Of a DNA stretch of 64,000 nucleotides, positions 60,672 to 64,000 are shown piece by piece (the stretch's first letter is position 1; every line of letters begins with the position of its first letter). Made by a program: the position numbers and the translations under genes. This DNA comes from Iris pallida. Taxonomy: Eukaryota; Streptophyta; Magnoliopsida; Asparagales; Iridaceae. The stretch covers positions 39,272,485 to 39,336,484 of the forward strand of contig JANAVB010029819.1 in assembly GCA_029216955.1 (NCBI GenBank), read 5' to 3'. The notes under the pieces were generated by a model that saw only the letters and a list, made by a program, of their open reading frames with translations, made no database searches and was not told the DNA's origin.

Positions 60672-62334
60672 GGGTGTGGATCCCCTGCGCAGGAGCACAT
60701 CTGCTCCTCGGCTTCCCCCCCACCGGCCGGTGGCCGGACGCCTCCGGGGGGTCGGGTCCCCGCTGGTCACCCCTCTCGAGGGGTGGCCACCCTCTGGCCC
60801 CGGCCGAAGGTTGTCCGGCGTGCGGCGGCTCCGCCCCGTTCTCCCCTACCCCTCGGAGCCGCCGACGTTCTAGGCGCCGTCGGAACCACCGTGCCCGGCG
60901 TCCTGGGCCTTCGACGGCCCCGTCTCTCCTCGGCGCGCCGCCAGAGATCCTCGGCGCCCGGCGTGCTGCGCGGCCACGCCCCGGGTCGCCACTCCTCCGG
61001 GTCGACGTCCCGGTCGCAGCACCCCCGATGGCCACCCCAGCTGCCCCTCCAGCTCAGGTCCCCCCCGCCCAGGCAGTCGACATCCCCCCGGTAGCTCCTC
61101 CTCCGTCGGCCGGTCGACGTTTCTCCTTTCCCGCCGCCTCCGCCCTCTCCCTCGGCCGTGGCACCTCCCCCCGATCCTCTTCCCCTATGGCGCCCCCCCG
61201 CCTCGGTGCCTCCCCCTCAGCCGGAGTTCGGCGCCCTCGCAGCGGCCCCCCCGGCCACCGCGGCCTGGGCCTGCCCCGCCCTTCCTCTCTCAGCGTCGCC
61301 CACCCCCTCGGCCGCGACTTTCCGTCCCTCACCGACGTGGCCCAACTCGGCGTCCTCATCCCTCTGCCCCCCGGTCGAGCTTCCCGGCGGCCTACGGCTG
61401 GCCCCCCTCTTAGTTTCCCTCACCCTGCGCCGGCGTCGGTGGCCCCCCCACCCCCGGCGCTTTCTCCGCCTCAGGTCGGAGGGCCCCTAGCTGGCGTCCC
61501 GCCCTCGCCGACTGTCCCCTCTCCGCGCGGCAGTCGCCTCCCCTCCCTTTCCGGCGGATCCCACGCCCTCCTCCCCCCCTCTTCTTCTTCCCTCACCGGT
61601 CCGGCCATCCTACAAGGATCCTCCGCCTCCCCCCTCGCCGCCTTGGTGTTTTGGTGTCCCCGGCGGCCGTTGGCTCCCCGCCCCTCCCTCCGCTTCCGGC
61701 CCCTTCGTCGGAGGCCCGGACCCACCTCCCCGGGCCGCGCGTCACCTCCCCGGACTGCCCCCCAGTGGCAGATGCCGCACCGCCTCCCCTCCCCCGCCTT
61801 CTCCGCCACCCCATCCGTGTGTTGCCGGCAGCGGATACCTCCCCCCATCCCTCTGCCGGCGCAATCCTGGCCCCGCCCCCTCCGCCGCCTCGTCTCCGCT
61901 CCGTACGACGCGCGTCTCCGCCTTCGCCTGCCCGCCGGGATCCTCCCCAGCCGCAGACCTCGTCGGAGCTCCCGGCTCCGTCCTCCGTGCGGGGGGGGGG
62001 GTTGGGGGCCGAGGCTCCTCGAACCGTACGCCCCCCCCATCGGGCAGAGCGCCCCTCCTCGGTCTGGGTGACCTCCTCGGGTCACGTGCCCACCTACCCC
62101 CCTTTCTCGGTCCGCGTGTGTTTCCCCCCAACCCTTCGTTTTTCGAACTGTTTCAATTTTTGAACTTTTGATTTTTGGTCATGGTTTGACTTTCTGACTG
62201 TGCCAAAAAAAAAGATTTTATATATTTAGTATGGCTCTCTCGTTAGAGCTACACCCTCCTTATGTAGGAACTTGGGCTATCTCCCGGTTCCATTCTCCCT
62301 TTCCCTTTTTCAATGAAGGCTTTAGCCATTGTTC

Positions 62335-62386
<52 letters not shown>
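60672..62386 (+). mobile_element. GC-rich retroposon-like insert with (TA)n tail
   Basis: Starts GGGTGTGGATCCCC. GC content is extreme for this window (49 of 60 bases in 61201-61260). It ends TTTCAATGAAGGCTTTAGCC ATTGTTCCAAATATA and a (TA)n tail. TATAATCATTT occurs on both sides (60661-60671 and 62387-62397), a probable target duplication of 11 bp or more. A long frame (60674-62071, Pro/Arg/Ser/Ala-rich) is open, but several other frames on both strands are open too, as expected from base composition. It may be a LINE ORF1/5' region joined to its 3' end, or a retrocopy of a host transcript. No catalytic motif seen. Confidence 0.55.

Positions 62387-62390
<4 letters not shown>
62338..62390. 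repeat. (TA)n tail of the GC-rich insert
   Basis: About 26 TA units after TTCCAAA; compare the LINE 3' end at 16868-16915, which also runs TTCCAAATATATA. Confidence 0.95.
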
Positions 62391-62392
<2 letters not shown>

Positions 62393-63353
62393 CATTTAAC
62401 GAAATCAAATTTTTATTATACTATTTACTTAACCAAACTTTTATTTTAAAGAAAATAACTTTTAAACAAATATTTATTTAACTAATATTTTGTAAACAAA
62501 ATATTAAATTATTATTTGGTTTAAAAATCTCTACAACTTAACATTAAATTTAAAAGATAATCCTAACTATATATTTAAACAATAAAAAATCATTAAAACC
62601 ATAACTAAATTATTAAGGTTAATCACAAATCAATTAATACTAATAAAGTATATTTGAAGTTTCCTAAAACGATTATTATTATAATATTTACTAATTACAT
62701 CACAGAAGCTAAAATAAATTAACCACAGAATCCAATTAATTTCTACAGAACCTATTTCTAGGCCAGGATGGTACGTATGGGTTTCTGTGATCACAAACAG
62801 AAAGCAAAAAATGAAGAAATTACCCAAAGTTGTACGAAGGAGTACCGAGGGGAGGCCTCGGACTCGGAACGACGCCGGGACGACGAGCACGCACGTGCAC
62901 GCACACGACGAATATACGGCGACGGGGCACGCGCACGGGAGTCGACGGACGCTGGGCGGAGGGTGCACGGAAGGCGCCGGAGATGGGTTTGGAAGGTGGG
63001 GGAGTAGGGTCTGGATTCGGAGAGGACGACGAGACGAACGCGACGGTGGTCTTGGATTTTGATTTGGTGGAGGGAGGGGGAAGTTATGGATTTATTTGTG
63101 AAGGTTTGAAGAAGGTGGAAGAAAGAAATGGGATGCTGTGATGGTGGAGAAGTTTCTGTTCTGGGATTACGTAGAGATGGTGGAGAAGGGAGTGGGCGCA
63201 CAATTAGGATCGGGGAGTGAGAACCGATGAGTGGGAAAGGAATGGGTTTGGGTTGGGTTTAAGTTATGGGCTAAACTCATGGGCTTGGGTTAAGGGACAA
63301 CAAACAATATTAAATAAATAATGAACACAACAAAACATGGGTCTTACATCTCC

Positions 63354-63730
63354 ACTAGCCAGTTGGTGACTTCTATAGGTTTCTCCGAGCCAGTAAAGGG
63401 AGGTGGGTTCATCTTGCGAAACCCATCAATAGTACCTATACGATCTTGTCGTGTTTCTACGCTCCTCTCCAGAATATTTGCATGTCTCTACTGAGTCTCC
63501 ATCATGCCCTGGAGTATCGTAAGGATATGAGCTCCATCCATAGTTACTCCTTGGGTTGGGGCTGTTGGTGGTGGTGGTAGAAGATCCTTAGCACTAACTC
63601 TATCTGGCTAATGGTTAGAGGGCTCAATGAATTCTATACTCTCTATTGTCGATCCTTCGGGCTCGGGAGTAGCATAAGGGTTAGCTACCCTTTTTCCCTT
63701 ACGGATCGCACTGCGCCTTGTCTCAACCAT
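63354..63730 (-). pseudogene. Gypsy-C gag, N-terminal part
   Basis: Minus strand from ATG at 63728-63730 (MVETRRSAIRKGKRVANPY). The frame passes two in-frame stops (near 63608 and 63489) and reaches the conserved FRKMNPPPFTG and VTNWLVE motifs, then meets the solo LTR at 63353. It continues in frame at 58835. The basic N-terminus and the MNPP..F.G motif are typical of chromovirus Gag. Confidence 0.82.
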
Positions 63731-63917
63731 TACGAACTAAAAGGAAAGAAAGGATATGGTTAGAACGGTAGATACAAACATATCGAAGAAATCACGGACG
63801 GAATCAAGCAAGATGCAATTTAAGAGACAATAAGATCCTAAGATAAAATAGACTCATAAGGTTAGAAGTCCTATTTTGTGGATGATACAACCTCCTAACT
63901 TCAACTCTATTCGCAGG

Positions 63918-63954
63918 CTCGCAGTAGTACGACCAACTTAAGTACTACTACGAG
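63918..63954 (-). other. Conserved leader stem-loop, Gypsy-C
   Basis: Plus-strand arms CTCGCAGTAGTAC (63918-63930) and GTACTACTACGAG (63942-63954) with an 11-base loop. All 13 positions pair on the minus-strand RNA, one as G-U. Confidence 0.65.
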
Positions 63955-63976
63955 TTCGCAGTCTTTTGCGAAATTG

Positions 63977-64000
63977 GACCTGCATGGGCCACCATAAAAA
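63977..64000 (-). other. Conserved post-LTR block at the window edge, Gypsy-C
   Basis: Minus strand: T run, then ATGGTGGCCCATGCAGGTC. By comparison with Gypsy-A and Gypsy-B the 5' LTR terminus (TCGTGACA on the minus strand) should lie 0-3 bases outside the window. Confidence 0.6.

Noticed and set aside
60674..62071. A 465-codon open frame that could be annotated as a proline-rich protein.
   Set aside because: Sequence is about 80% GC, so stops are rare; long frames are open on both strands. No domain, no codon-position signal visible by eye, and it lies inside a nested transposon insertion.

Overview
This window looks like intergenic, repeat-dense chromosomal DNA of a flowering plant (lineage not determined). 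I recognise no intact host gene, rRNA, tRNA or CRISPR array. Almost everything that can be assigned is transposable-element sequence: Ty3/gypsy chromoviruses with 2-3 kb LTRs, Ty1/copia elements, LINE 3' ends, hAT, Mutator-like, PIF/Harbinger-like and CACTA-like DNA elements, and about twenty (TA)n microsatellites, several over 100 bp. Every coding region found is broken by stops, frameshifts, deletions or insertions. Names such as Gypsy-1, Gypsy-A and Copia-2 are local labels only.

Layout. 1-14353: a plus-strand Ty1/copia element (Copia-1; its 5' end lies left of the window) is split by a Ty3/gypsy chromovirus (Gypsy-1, 106-10481, target duplication CAAAA). 14354-20830: two copies of a 0.72 kb unknown repeat, two LINE 3' ends arranged tail to tail, LTR-like pieces, a hairpin MITE and microsatellites. 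21340-25451: probable solo gypsy LTR carrying minisatellites and a 0.55 kb (TA)n block. 27502-29319: two abutting DNA elements that share one TTA target site. 30409-37376: a non-autonomous hAT element (8-bp duplication CATGCATG) that received a gag-only gypsy element (Gypsy-B, 30776-37024, duplication GCACA). 37469-39035: a second hAT with an inverted-repeat element and microsatellites inside it. 40268-64000: an older LTR is broken by a minus-strand copia (Copia-2, from 41005), which is broken by Gypsy-A (44400-54293, duplication TTATC) and by Gypsy-C (from 55170 past the right edge). Gypsy-C is broken by a solo LTR (58836-63348, duplication TCTCC), which contains a GC-rich retroposon-like insert (60672-62386).

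Relationships. The nesting gives relative ages: copia bodies are older than the gypsy elements inside them, and the small MITE in one LTR of Gypsy-A is younger still, because the sister LTR keeps the empty site. Gypsy-B and Gypsy-C have a gag region with two zinc knuckles but no pol. Gypsy-A has no recognisable coding region. All three share an unusual 5' leader: a conserved block where the tRNA primer site would be expected, followed by a 13-bp stem-loop whose pairing is kept by compensatory and G-U changes. The leader stem-loop, the gag-only and coding-free elements, and the GC-rich insert are the least ordinary things in the window. I found no evidence of a new defence or metabolic system. 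All boundaries come from reading by eye; those without a target-site duplication are approximate.
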